Of a stretch of 9,619 nt of DNA, positions 4,179-9,619 are shown piece after piece. The first letter of the stretch is position 1, and each line of letters begins with the position of its first letter. The stretch comes from Treponema sp. UBA6852. GTDB taxonomy: Bacteria; Spirochaetota; Spirochaetia; Treponematales; Treponemataceae. Below the pieces are notes generated by a model. The model had not been told where the DNA came from and ran no database searches. It saw only the letters and a list, made by a program, of their open reading frames with translations. The position numbers were made by a program, and so were the translations under genes. Where the stretch lies: positions 1 to 9,619 of the forward strand of contig DKDI01000043.1 in assembly GCA_002449305.1 (NCBI GenBank), given 5' to 3'.

Positions 4179-5114
4179 ATGGAATGGCTTACGGCGATGA
4201 AAAAGTCAATTGCTTTTATGGACTCTCATCTTTGCGATGACATTTCGGCAGATGACGTTGCGGCGGAAATCTTTATGTCTCCGTTTTATTTTCAGCGAGG
4301 ATTCAAGATTCTCACCGGAATTACGCCGGCCGAGTACATAAGGAACAGGCGGCTTTATCTTGCGGCTCTTGATGTTCTGGGCGGAAAGGAAAAAGTGATT
4401 GACATCGCGCTCAAGTACCGCTACGAGACTCCCGAAAGCTTCACGCGCGCGTTCACGAGGTTTCACGGAGTTTCGCCGGTTCAGCTAAAAAAATCGCCTC
4501 AGTCTCTTAACATTTTTCTTCCGCTGAAAATCACGATTTCCATTACAGGAGGAAACAGAATGGAAAAACTTGACTTTACGGTAAGCCCGATGTTCGGCTT
4601 CAAGGTGATTGGCTTTGAGCGGATTTTCAGCATGGAAAATTCCTACGGCGAGATTCCGAAATTCTGGGACGAGCTTCGTGAAAAATATCTTGGGGCAGTC
4701 TGGAGCGGAAAAAAGGAGCTGTCGGAAATTGAACAGGCGGTCAAGGACAACTGCATCGGCGAGTACGGAGTGTGCATTGATGACATCGGCGGCGGAAAGT
4801 TCCGTTATCTGGTTGCGGGGAAATACTGCGGCGGCAAAGTTCCAGACGGAATGACGCTCTTTGAATTCCCTGACTTGGAATGGGCAAAGTTCAATTGCAC
4901 AGGTCCGATGCCTAATGCTCTTCAGAACGTGAACACAAAAATCTTTAAGGAATGGCTTCCCGGCAATCCCGGCTACGAGATGGCGGCCGGCTGCAACATC
5001 GAATGGTACGACAATAGCCCGATGGACAGCGAGGACTATAAAAGCGCAATCTGGATTCCTGTAAAACGTAAGCAGGAAAGTTCGGAACGCAAATTCAATT
5101 CGCCAGACAATTAA
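4179..5114 (+). CDS. AraC-family regulator with C-terminal GyrI-like effector-binding domain (Rob-like)
   Basis: A 311-residue cytoplasmic transcription regulator. Residues about 8-106 are the AraC DNA-binding domain with two helix-turn-helix units (about 23-48 and 73-96). The second carries the family signature IDIALKYRYETPESFTRAF ... FHGVSP, with Arg where Gly is usual before Tyr. Residues about 128-302 form a GyrI-like domain, recognised from EWAKFNCTGPMPNALQ and EDYKSAIWIPVKRK, which in relatives binds small, often cationic or amphipathic molecules. The order (HTH first, effector domain second) is that of E. coli Rob. AAGAGGA precedes the ATG at 4179. A second perfect Shine-Dalgarno, AGGAGG (4547-4552), lies seven bases before the in-frame ATG of Met128, exactly at the domain boundary. 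The gene is divergent from pnuC. Its targets are unknown; pnuC, itself or the downstream exported proteins are candidates. Confidence 0.92.
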   Translation: MEWLTAMKKSIAFMDSHLCDDISADDVAAEIFMSPFYFQRGFKILTGITPAEYIRNRRLYLAALDVLGGKEKVIDIALKYRYETPESFTRAFTRFHGVSPVQLKKSPQSLNIFLPLKITISITGGNRMEKLDFTVSPMFGFKVIGFERIFSMENSYGEIPKFWDELREKYLGAVWSGKKELSEIEQAVKDNCIGEYGVCIDDIGGGKFRYLVAGKYCGGKVPDGMTLFEFPDLEWAKFNCTGPMPNALQNVNTKIFKEWLPGNPGYEMAAGCNIEWYDNSPMDSEDYKSAIWIPVKRKQESSERKFNSPDN

Positions 5115-5184
5115 TAATGCGTAATGGATAATTCGTAATGATTAATGCATAATGCATAATGCATAATGATTAATGCGTAATGCG
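5115..5184. repeat. Heptanucleotide tandem repeat, 10 copies of TAATNNN
   Basis: Ten exact 7-base steps, all beginning TAAT. Final three bases in order: GCG, GGA, TCG, GAT, GCA, GCA, GCA, GAT, GCG, GCG. It starts directly after the TAA stop of the AraC-type gene and ends 10 bases before a REP-like palindrome. Confidence 0.85.
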
Positions 5185-5194
5185 TGTCTGACAA

Positions 5195-5223
5195 TGTCAT
5201 CTTCGGGCTTGACCCGGAGAGCT
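5195..5223 (+). repeat. REP-like palindrome, copy 4
   Basis: TGTCAT head, 7-bp stem (5201-5207 with 5213-5219, CTTCGGG/CCCGGAG, with one G-T wobble), loop CTTGA. No partner copy in the opposite direction is visible nearby. Confidence 0.65.
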
Positions 5224-5447
5224 GTTGCATAGGACTGCTTCACATCGTGTTTATTAAGGCAGGGGCTGTTTTTTTTATTCTTTTTCCATTTCTTTTAAAT
5301 CTTCACACAATCTTGACATTTCCGAAAGAAAATCTTGAAACATGAATTCTACTATGGCAGTGTCAAAAGCAGAGAGGGGAACGGAATAGATGCCTGAGCG
5401 TCAAAGTCCGTCGGGAAAACTTTCTGTTTTATGACAAGGAAAAATCT
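5224..5447. other. Intergenic stretch before the fasciclin-domain gene
   Basis: It holds a T8 run at 5269-5276 with only a weak preceding stem, so termination of the AraC-type gene is uncertain. A minus-strand reading frame (stop at 5275-5277) gives a credible protein-like tail. TTGACA occurs at 5313-5318 on the plus strand but lacks a -10 box at the right distance. I see no convincing promoter for the downstream gene. Confidence 0.4.
5275..5343 (-). pseudogene. Short minus-strand ORF (22 aa), possible C-terminal gene remnant
   Basis: ATG at 5343 opens a 22-residue frame (MFQDFLSEMSRLCEDLKEME..) ending at TAA. The same frame stays open for 19 more codons upstream (to TGA near 5402), reading VPLSAFDTAIVEF just before the Met, which looks like the end of a folded protein. 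No ribosome binding site precedes the ATG. It is either the tail of a lost gene or a chance frame. Confidence 0.2.
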
Positions 5448-6017
5448 ATGAAAAAGACAGTTTTAACTTTTGGTGTATCAGCGTTGGTTGCGGCGGCAGT
5501 TTTCGCACAGGAATTCAATCCTTCTTCTTCTTCAGTTCTCGGCGAACTTAACACAAAACCGAACGCTGAGGCAACAGCAAGTCAGGAGACACTTTCTGAA
5601 AATGCGGAGGATAAAACTCTTTCCGCTCAGGAAATTTCAAAGTCGATTGAGGAAGTTGACGGAATAAAAATCTTCGCGAACATCCTCAAAAATTCTTCAG
5701 ACAAAATCCAGGAAGTTGCTTCTGATTCCGGCGTTACAGTTCTTGCTCCGATTGACGCAATCGCCGACACTGGAAAAATCACCCAGAACATCTCCGACTA
5801 CATCGTTCCTGAAAAGCTCACAAAGGAAAACCTTGAGGCAAAGAAATCCGTTCAGACACTTTCAGGAAAAACTCTTCCTGTCGAAGTAAAGGATTCCGCA
5901 GTTCTTATAAACAATGTTGAAGTTGCAGGACTTGCTGACAGTGCGGACGACAAAGTTGCGGTTCTTCGCCTTGCAAACAACTTTAGTGAGTCAACTTCTG
6001 TAGCACTTGCTGAGTAG
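5448..6017 (+). CDS. Exported protein with divergent fasciclin (FAS1) domain
   Basis: A 189-residue protein with a clear signal peptide (MKKTV..., hydrophobic core 5-19, cleavage likely after VFA at 18-20). A Ser/Thr/Glu-rich low-complexity linker (about 24-65) follows. Residues about 70-178 resemble one FAS1 domain: VTVLAPID (96-103) matches the usual FTVFAPTD motif, ISDYIVPEKLT (115-125) the LxYHxVPgxlt motif, and SVQTLSGKTLPVEVKD (134-149) the TLxGxxLxV strand pair. The last conserved FAS1 motif (NGVIHxID) is not recognisable. FAS1 domains act in adhesion and surface or periplasmic protein contacts. AAGGA lies seven or eight bases upstream of the ATG. It precedes a small lipoprotein gene across 137 bases of repeats. 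The export call is firm; FAS1 assignment is by motif and moderate. Confidence 0.75.
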   Translation: MKKTVLTFGVSALVAAAVFAQEFNPSSSSVLGELNTKPNAEATASQETLSENAEDKTLSAQEISKSIEEVDGIKIFANILKNSSDKIQEVASDSGVTVLAPIDAIADTGKITQNISDYIVPEKLTKENLEAKKSVQTLSGKTLPVEVKDSAVLINNVEVAGLADSADDKVAVLRLANNFSESTSVALAE

Positions 6018-6039
6018 GAAAAATATCGGAAAACATTGC

Positions 6040-6068
6040 TGGCATTCCCTTGCTTGACAAGGGAATCT
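6040..6068 (+). repeat. REP-like palindrome, copy 5
   Basis: TGGCA head (one change from TGTCA), perfect 9-bp stem ATTCCCTTG/CAAGGGAAT (6044-6052 with 6058-6066), loop CTTGA, tail CT. The stem is identical to copy 3, which lies on the other strand. Confidence 0.75.
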
Positions 6069-6076
6069 GTTTAGAA

Positions 6077-6103
6077 ATTATCCGGTCAAGTCGGATAATG
6101 AAA
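6077..6103 (-). repeat. REP-like palindrome, copy 6 (inverted)
   Basis: Stem 6077-6085 with 6091-6099 (ATTATCCGG/TCGGATAAT, one G-T pair) around TCAAG, the reverse complement of CTTGA. It forms a head-to-head pair with copy 5. A further partial piece (ATGTCAGATAATGA, 6111-6124) follows just before the lipoprotein gene. Confidence 0.65.
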
Positions 6104-6154
6104 AAGTAATATGTCAGATAATGAAATTAAAACTATAAATAAGAGGAAGAAAAA

Positions 6155-6412
6155 ATGAAAACAACAAAGACTGCTTTTATCGCCGTATCAATGATCGGAT
6201 TCGCCGCAATGATGTTCTCTTGCGCTGGAACAAAAAAGGACGCGCCAGCTTCGGAGGAAACAACATCTGCCGTTCAGTCAGAAGCACCGACTGAAGCTCC
6301 TGTAGAAGAAAAATCACTTTCCATACAGGACACTTTGCAGAGCGAAAATCCGGCCGCCGTTCAGGAGGAACTTCCACAGAACAACGATGTTTCTGTTCCT
6401 GCTGCAGAATAG
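6155..6412 (+). CDS. Small Pro/Glu-rich lipoprotein
   Basis: An 85-residue protein with a lipoprotein signal: charged MKTTK start, hydrophobic 8-19, and a lipobox MFSC with the lipidated Cys at 23. Ser at -1 and Phe at -2 fit the relaxed lipobox known in spirochaetes better than the strict LAGC form. The mature part (63 residues) is unstructured-looking, rich in Glu, Ala, Pro and Ser, with no recognisable domain, so it is likely a surface or periplasmic tether. AGAGGA lies seven bases upstream of ATG at 6155. It is in the same direction as the fasciclin-type gene and ends at a strong terminator, so the two may be one transcript. A local TATAAA (6134-6139) with ATGTCA 17 bases earlier could also start transcription, but it would leave almost no leader. 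Confidence 0.8.
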   Translation: MKTTKTAFIAVSMIGFAAMMFSCAGTKKDAPASEETTSAVQSEAPTEAPVEEKSLSIQDTLQSENPAAVQEELPQNNDVSVPAAE

Positions 6413-6466
6413 AAACATCTTAAAATACAACAGCAAAGCCATCCTTCTTTAGTTAAAAATTGTTTT

Positions 6467-6512
6467 CAGCAGAGCCGGCTCAAGTCTCCAATCCGGTTCT
6501 GCTGATTTTTTT
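6467..6512 (+). terminator. Strong intrinsic terminator after the lipoprotein gene
   Basis: A 12-bp stem (6467-6478 with 6493-6504, CAGCAGAGCCGG/CCGGTTCTGCTG, one G-T pair) with a 14-base loop is followed by A and seven T. It separates the small exported proteins from the two-component operon. Confidence 0.9.
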
Positions 6513-6517
6513 GTATC

Positions 6518-6546
6518 TTGAAATCGTTTTTTTGCATTTATATAAT
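6518..6546 (+). promoter_or_regulatory. Sigma-70-like promoter for the YD-repeat/two-component operon
   Basis: TTGAAA (6518-6523) and perfect TATAAT (6541-6546) with a 17-base spacer. The predicted start near 6553 gives a leader of about 23 bases carrying TGAGGA before the ATG at 6576. Confidence 0.75.
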
Positions 6547-6575
6547 AGAATAAAATCACGTAATTGAGGATTAAA

Positions 6576-7514
6576 ATGAAATCATCCCGTTTTTTTTGTT
6601 TGACGTTTGCTTCCGTTCTTTTTTTTGGAGGCGCGGAAGTTTTTTCGCAAAGCACGGTTTCAGTTTCAAAAAATAATTTGGCTGCCTCTCCTAAATTCAG
6701 TGGCTCGCCTTTTTCCGTCACAGAATACCGCGGGGATTCTCCGGACACGCTAAAAAAGTACAGCGTTCTTGAATTTGCGGACGGACGGATTTCAAAGGAA
6801 AGGCAGTTTGGCGACGACGGCTCTGAAAAAACTATTGTTGAAAGAAAATTTCTTGATGACGGAAAGATTTCTGAAATTACGGGGCTTGACTCGTCAAAAA
6901 GCGTGAAGTGGCGTTATTCCTACGGCTACGGCGAAAATGGGCTTCTTGCAAGCGAGACTTCTTATTCAGGAAGCGGCGAGATAGAGTGGCGCGCGGAATA
7001 TTCCTACAACGAAAAATCACGGCTTTCTGAATGTAAGACTTATTCCGCGGCAGGCGCACTGAACTTTACGGAAAAATACATTTATACGGAAGACGGACGG
7101 ATTAAAGATTATTCATCGTTCTATGCTGACGGAAAACTTTTCAAGCGAGTCGAGTATCTTTACAATGCGGATTCCACTTTGGCGCAGGAAAAAAACTATG
7201 ACGCAAGCGGATTTTACGAGAGCGTGAGCTATTTGTATTCAAACGGAAAGGCGGTTTCTGTAAGAACGCTCGGCGCGGACGGCAACCTGAAAACCGAAGA
7301 GACGCGGACTTTTTCTGCTGGAAATATGATTCGCTCGGTTCTAAAAAATGCGGAAGGAAAAACCGTTTCCGAAAAAGAATTCTTCTACGACTGGAAAGGA
7401 AACTGTGCGATGGAAAAAAATCCGTCTGGAATCATCATGCGGAATTTTCTGTACAATGCGCCAGTTTCATCATCTTCTTCTGCTTCATCTTCATCTGAAA
7501 AAAAGGAAAATTGA
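6576..7514 (+). CDS. Exported YD-repeat-like protein, first gene of a two-component operon
   Basis: A 312-residue protein with a signal peptide (MKSSRFF..., hydrophobic 8-20, cleavage likely after VFSQ at 22-25). Residues about 112-286 form roughly seven repeats of about 26 residues. Each has a Tyr/Phe-rich beta strand (YSY, YIY, YLY), a turn with Asn/Asp-Gly, then a strand ending in Tyr and a second Gly turn; examples are at 139-164, 165-190 and 191-216. This is the spacing of YD/RHS-type beta repeats, though the classic GxxxxxxDxxG signature is degenerate. A poly-Ser, Lys/Glu tail (298-312) ends the protein. ATG 6576 is chosen because TGAGGA lies five bases upstream; a TTG four codons earlier overlaps that site. 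It is followed after three bases by a response regulator, so it is probably part of the same signalling unit, as a sensor accessory or an output. The exact role is unknown. Confidence 0.75.
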   Translation: MKSSRFFCLTFASVLFFGGAEVFSQSTVSVSKNNLAASPKFSGSPFSVTEYRGDSPDTLKKYSVLEFADGRISKERQFGDDGSEKTIVERKFLDDGKISEITGLDSSKSVKWRYSYGYGENGLLASETSYSGSGEIEWRAEYSYNEKSRLSECKTYSAAGALNFTEKYIYTEDGRIKDYSSFYADGKLFKRVEYLYNADSTLAQEKNYDASGFYESVSYLYSNGKAVSVRTLGADGNLKTEETRTFSAGNMIRSVLKNAEGKTVSEKEFFYDWKGNCAMEKNPSGIIMRNFLYNAPVSSSSSASSSSEKKEN

Positions 7515-7517
7515 AAA

Positions 7518-8219
7518 ATGGCTTGCGTGATAATTGTTGAGGACAACTCGTTGATTCGCGATGCGGTTTCTGGCTACCTAAAGCTTGACGGCTACAAGAC
7601 GCTTGAATTCGGCGGAGTTTCGGGCGTTTTGGACGCGGTAAAAAGGGAGACTTGCGACCTTGCGATTCTTGACGTTATGCTCCCCGACGGAAGCGGATTC
7701 GCGCTCGCAAAGGAAATAAGGGCTTCAAGCGACATTCCACTTATTTTTTTGACCGCAAAGGATTCCGAGTCCGACAGAATCCTGGGATTCGAACTTGGCG
7801 CGGACGACTATATCTGCAAGCCTTTTTCGGCGAAGGAGCTTGTTCTCCGTGTCCACGCGCTTTTAAGAAGAATCGGAAAAGCAGACAGCGGAAAAAGCGC
7901 GGCTTCGGGCGAATGGAAGAGCGGAAACTCGACCGTGCTTATTGACGAGGCGAAGCACAGCGTTAGCGTTGACGGAAACGCGGCGGAGCTTACTTCAACA
8001 GAGTGGAAAATCCTCTTGTATCTTGCGTCCAACGCCGGACAGGTTGTCTCGCGCGAGCAGCTTTTGGGCGAGTGCCTGAACTATTTTTTTGAAGGTTCGG
8101 AGCGCACGATAGACACGCACATGGCGAACCTGCGCTCAAAAATCGGGCAGCAGTGGATTTCAACCGTAAGGGGCTTCGGCTACAGATTCAGCGGAATAAA
8201 GGCGGATTCCAAAAAATAG
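7518..8219 (+). CDS. OmpR/PhoB-family response regulator
   Basis: A 233-residue cytoplasmic two-component regulator. The receiver domain is residues 1-118: acidic pocket E8/D9, phosphorylation site D52 (ILDVMLPDGSG), T79 and K101 (the CKPF motif). After a short Ser/Gly linker (121-138), the winged-helix DNA-binding domain runs from about 139 to 226, with LTSTEWKILLYL (158-169), the recognition helix region around ERTIDTHMANLRSKI (195-209) and the wing motif ISTVRGFGYRF (214-224). All key residues are present, so it should be functional. The ATG lies three bases after the upstream stop, with AAGGA in the end of that gene. The kinase gene starts three bases after its stop, so all three genes are surely co-transcribed. 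Likely target promoters include its own (6518-6546), by analogy with the family. Confidence 0.96.
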   Translation: MACVIIVEDNSLIRDAVSGYLKLDGYKTLEFGGVSGVLDAVKRETCDLAILDVMLPDGSGFALAKEIRASSDIPLIFLTAKDSESDRILGFELGADDYICKPFSAKELVLRVHALLRRIGKADSGKSAASGEWKSGNSTVLIDEAKHSVSVDGNAAELTSTEWKILLYLASNAGQVVSREQLLGECLNYFFEGSERTIDTHMANLRSKIGQQWISTVRGFGYRFSGIKADSKK

Positions 8220-8222
8220 AAA

Positions 8223-9581
8223 ATGAAGTCGATTTTTGCACGGATTCTTACAGGATTTATCGCCGCCTCGTTTGCCGTAATCGCCGCGATGTCGGTCATT
8301 TTCACAGTGTCGGTGAGCCGCTCGATAAACGACTGGAACGCGGACAAAAGGGACGACTTTGTCTCTCTGATTCTTCCGGCAATCTCAAAAACGTACAGGC
8401 TTACAGGAAGTCTTTCTGCTTCCGAGCTTGAAAAAGCCGTAATGCCTTACACGACGGATTCCCTTTACATCTACATTTTCGACGGAAACAAAAAGCCGGT
8501 TCTTCTTCTTGAAAAAGGAAAGGTCAGCACGCAGGACGAAGTTGAAAAATCTGTCGGCTCGCTTTCGACTTTTCTTTCGCTTAATTCGCCTGTCCAGATA
8601 AAGGACGGTGGCGAGACAATCGGCTATCTTTGCGCGGACAACGTGGGATTCCTTGCGTACAAGGCGAACAGAATTTTTGTCTCCACAATGGAAAAAGGGC
8701 TTTTTGCAGGAATCGCTCTTGCGGTCTCGCTCACGCTCGCTCTTTCCGTTCTGATTTCAACAATGCTCTCAAAAAAGGCGCGTTCTCTTGCAGACTACAT
8801 CTCTTCTCCGGACCTGATGAAAAAGGACATGGCGGCTCTCGGCGTGAACGAGCTGGACAGAATTCTAGACTCTGTGAAAAAACTAAAAAACCGGCTTATG
8901 CACGAGGAAACTTTGCGCAGGCAGTGGATGCAGGACATCTCGCACGATTTGCGCACTCCGCTTACCGCGGTAAAAATGCAGGTTGAGGGAATGAACGACG
9001 GAGTTCTTGAAGCTACGGCAGAGCGTTTTTCCGCCCTTTATTCCGAGCTTACGCTGATTGAAAAGCTCGTGTGGAACCTTCAGGACTTGAGCCGCTTTGA
9101 GTCCCCGGAAATGAGAATCTCGCCAGCGGACGTGAACGCATGGAAATTTGCCGACGATGTTTCATCCCGGTTCGCGCTCCTTGCAAAAAAGAAGAACATA
9201 AAATTCAGCGTGCAGAAAAAATGCGCAAAAGACTTTGACTTTACGGCAGACCCGCTTCTTCTTATGCGGTGCGTCTCGAATCTTCTGCAGAACGCGTTCC
9301 AGTACACAGCGGAAGGCGGCGAGGTTACGCTCTGCACGGAAAAACTTGAGGAGAACCGCGTAAAAATCTCCGTTATGAACACAGGCGCAATCAGCGAGGA
9401 AGATATTCCCCACGTGTTCGACCGCCTTTACCGGGGCGACCGCTCAAGAAGCACGGCAGGCTCAGGGCTTGGTCTTTCAATCGCGCAGGCAATCGCAAAC
9501 CTCCACGGCGGAAAAATCGAAGTGCGCAACACAAAAAATGAAAAAGGCGAGAATTGTGTGTGCTTTTCGGTGGCGGTGTAA
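8223..9581 (+). CDS. Membrane sensor histidine kinase, partner of the upstream regulator
   Basis: A 452-residue inner-membrane kinase. TM1 is about 9-31, an extracytoplasmic sensor region about 32-156 (no named fold recognised; it contains YIYIFDGNKKPVLL at 82-95, as in small PAS/Cache-like sensors), TM2 about 159-181, a HAMP-like linker 182-228, a HisKA dimerisation domain about 229-292 with phospho-acceptor H241 (SHDLRTPLTAV), and HATPase about 335-452 with N box NLLQNAFQYT (353-362), G1-region NTG (386-388), F box VFDRLYRGDRSRS (398-410) and G2 box GSGLGLSI (413-420). The G1 box has Asn-Thr-Gly instead of Asp-x-Gly, a change found in many active kinases. There is no good Shine-Dalgarno before ATG 8223; translation is probably coupled to the regulator, whose stop is three bases upstream. 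No terminator is visible after the stop before a repeat begins. Confidence 0.95.
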   Translation: MKSIFARILTGFIAASFAVIAAMSVIFTVSVSRSINDWNADKRDDFVSLILPAISKTYRLTGSLSASELEKAVMPYTTDSLYIYIFDGNKKPVLLLEKGKVSTQDEVEKSVGSLSTFLSLNSPVQIKDGGETIGYLCADNVGFLAYKANRIFVSTMEKGLFAGIALAVSLTLALSVLISTMLSKKARSLADYISSPDLMKKDMAALGVNELDRILDSVKKLKNRLMHEETLRRQWMQDISHDLRTPLTAVKMQVEGMNDGVLEATAERFSALYSELTLIEKLVWNLQDLSRFESPEMRISPADVNAWKFADDVSSRFALLAKKKNIKFSVQKKCAKDFDFTADPLLLMRCVSNLLQNAFQYTAEGGEVTLCTEKLEENRVKISVMNTGAISEEDIPHVFDRLYRGDRSRSTAGSGLGLSIAQAIANLHGGKIEVRNTKNEKGENCVCFSVAV

Positions 9582-9594
9582 GTTTTTTTTGCAA

Positions 9595-9619
9595 TGCCCC
9601 AACGCACTTTTGACGCGTT
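9595..9619 (+). repeat. Start of another copy or array of the 41-bp repeat (cut by window end)
   Basis: TGCCCCAACGCA at 9595-9606 followed by CTTTTG..CGCG resembles the opening of array unit 8 at 3000-3025 (GCCCAACGCATTTTTGGCTC), with one extra C and a few changes. It begins 14 bases after the kinase stop, following a T8 run. Only about 25 bases are visible. Confidence 0.45.

Noticed and set aside
6177..6377. Minus-strand 66-residue frame over the lipoprotein gene
   Set aside because: It is antisense to a gene with a clear signal peptide, lipobox and ribosome binding site; it is Arg-rich in the way shadow frames usually are.
8153..8431. Plus-strand frame overlapping the regulator/kinase junction
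   Set aside because: It is out of frame with two well-conserved genes and has no start signals of its own.

Overview
The window looks like a chromosomal stretch from a spirochaete, most likely a host-associated Treponema-type bacterium. This is an inference from several things together: moderate to AT-rich base composition, a chemotaxis receptor, a small lipoprotein with a relaxed lipobox, a Rob-like AraC regulator, and many repeats between genes. No single gene proves the taxon.

Layout. Bases 1-65 appear to be the 3' end of a 5S rRNA followed by a strong intrinsic terminator. A GC-rich, foldable 75-base stretch ending in a C9 run follows, then a 60-residue orphan gene whose promoter lies almost on its start codon. 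A perfect 19-bp inverted repeat separates this gene from a convergent sCache chemotaxis receptor (minus strand, 454-2190). Divergent from the receptor is a 90-residue TTG-start ORF (2352-2624) whose 3' part runs into repetitive DNA. Bases 2694-3076 hold a 41-bp tandem array bounded by 15-nt near-palindromes. One of these forms the last codons of a pnuC-type vitamin-precursor transporter (3060-3773, minus).

The pnuC 5' region (3774-4059) is the most interesting piece. It has a consensus promoter, two stable hairpins, a conserved-looking core, mutually exclusive anti-terminator and terminator helices followed by U8, and then a head-to-head pair of REP-like palindromes before the pnuC ribosome binding site. 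This looks like a riboswitch or attenuator, or a stand-alone small RNA, and it matches no class I can name from sequence. Divergent from it is an AraC/GyrI-like regulator (4179-5114) with a perfect internal Shine-Dalgarno that could also produce the effector domain alone.

After a 10-copy heptamer repeat and another REP-like palindrome come two small exported proteins: a divergent fasciclin-domain protein (5448-6017) and a lipoprotein (6155-6412, with terminator). The last 3 kb is a tight three-gene operon with its own consensus promoter: an exported protein of about seven 26-residue YD-like repeats, an OmpR-type response regulator and a membrane histidine kinase. This suggests a sensory unit with its own surface or periplasmic component. 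The window closes in what appears to be another copy of the 41-bp repeat, directly behind the kinase stop codon.

A family of at least six palindromes (2522, 3816, 3865, 5195, 6040, 6077) keeps a CTTGA loop and, in most copies, a TGTCAT head, while the stem sequence changes in a base-paired way. These are REP/BIME-like elements.
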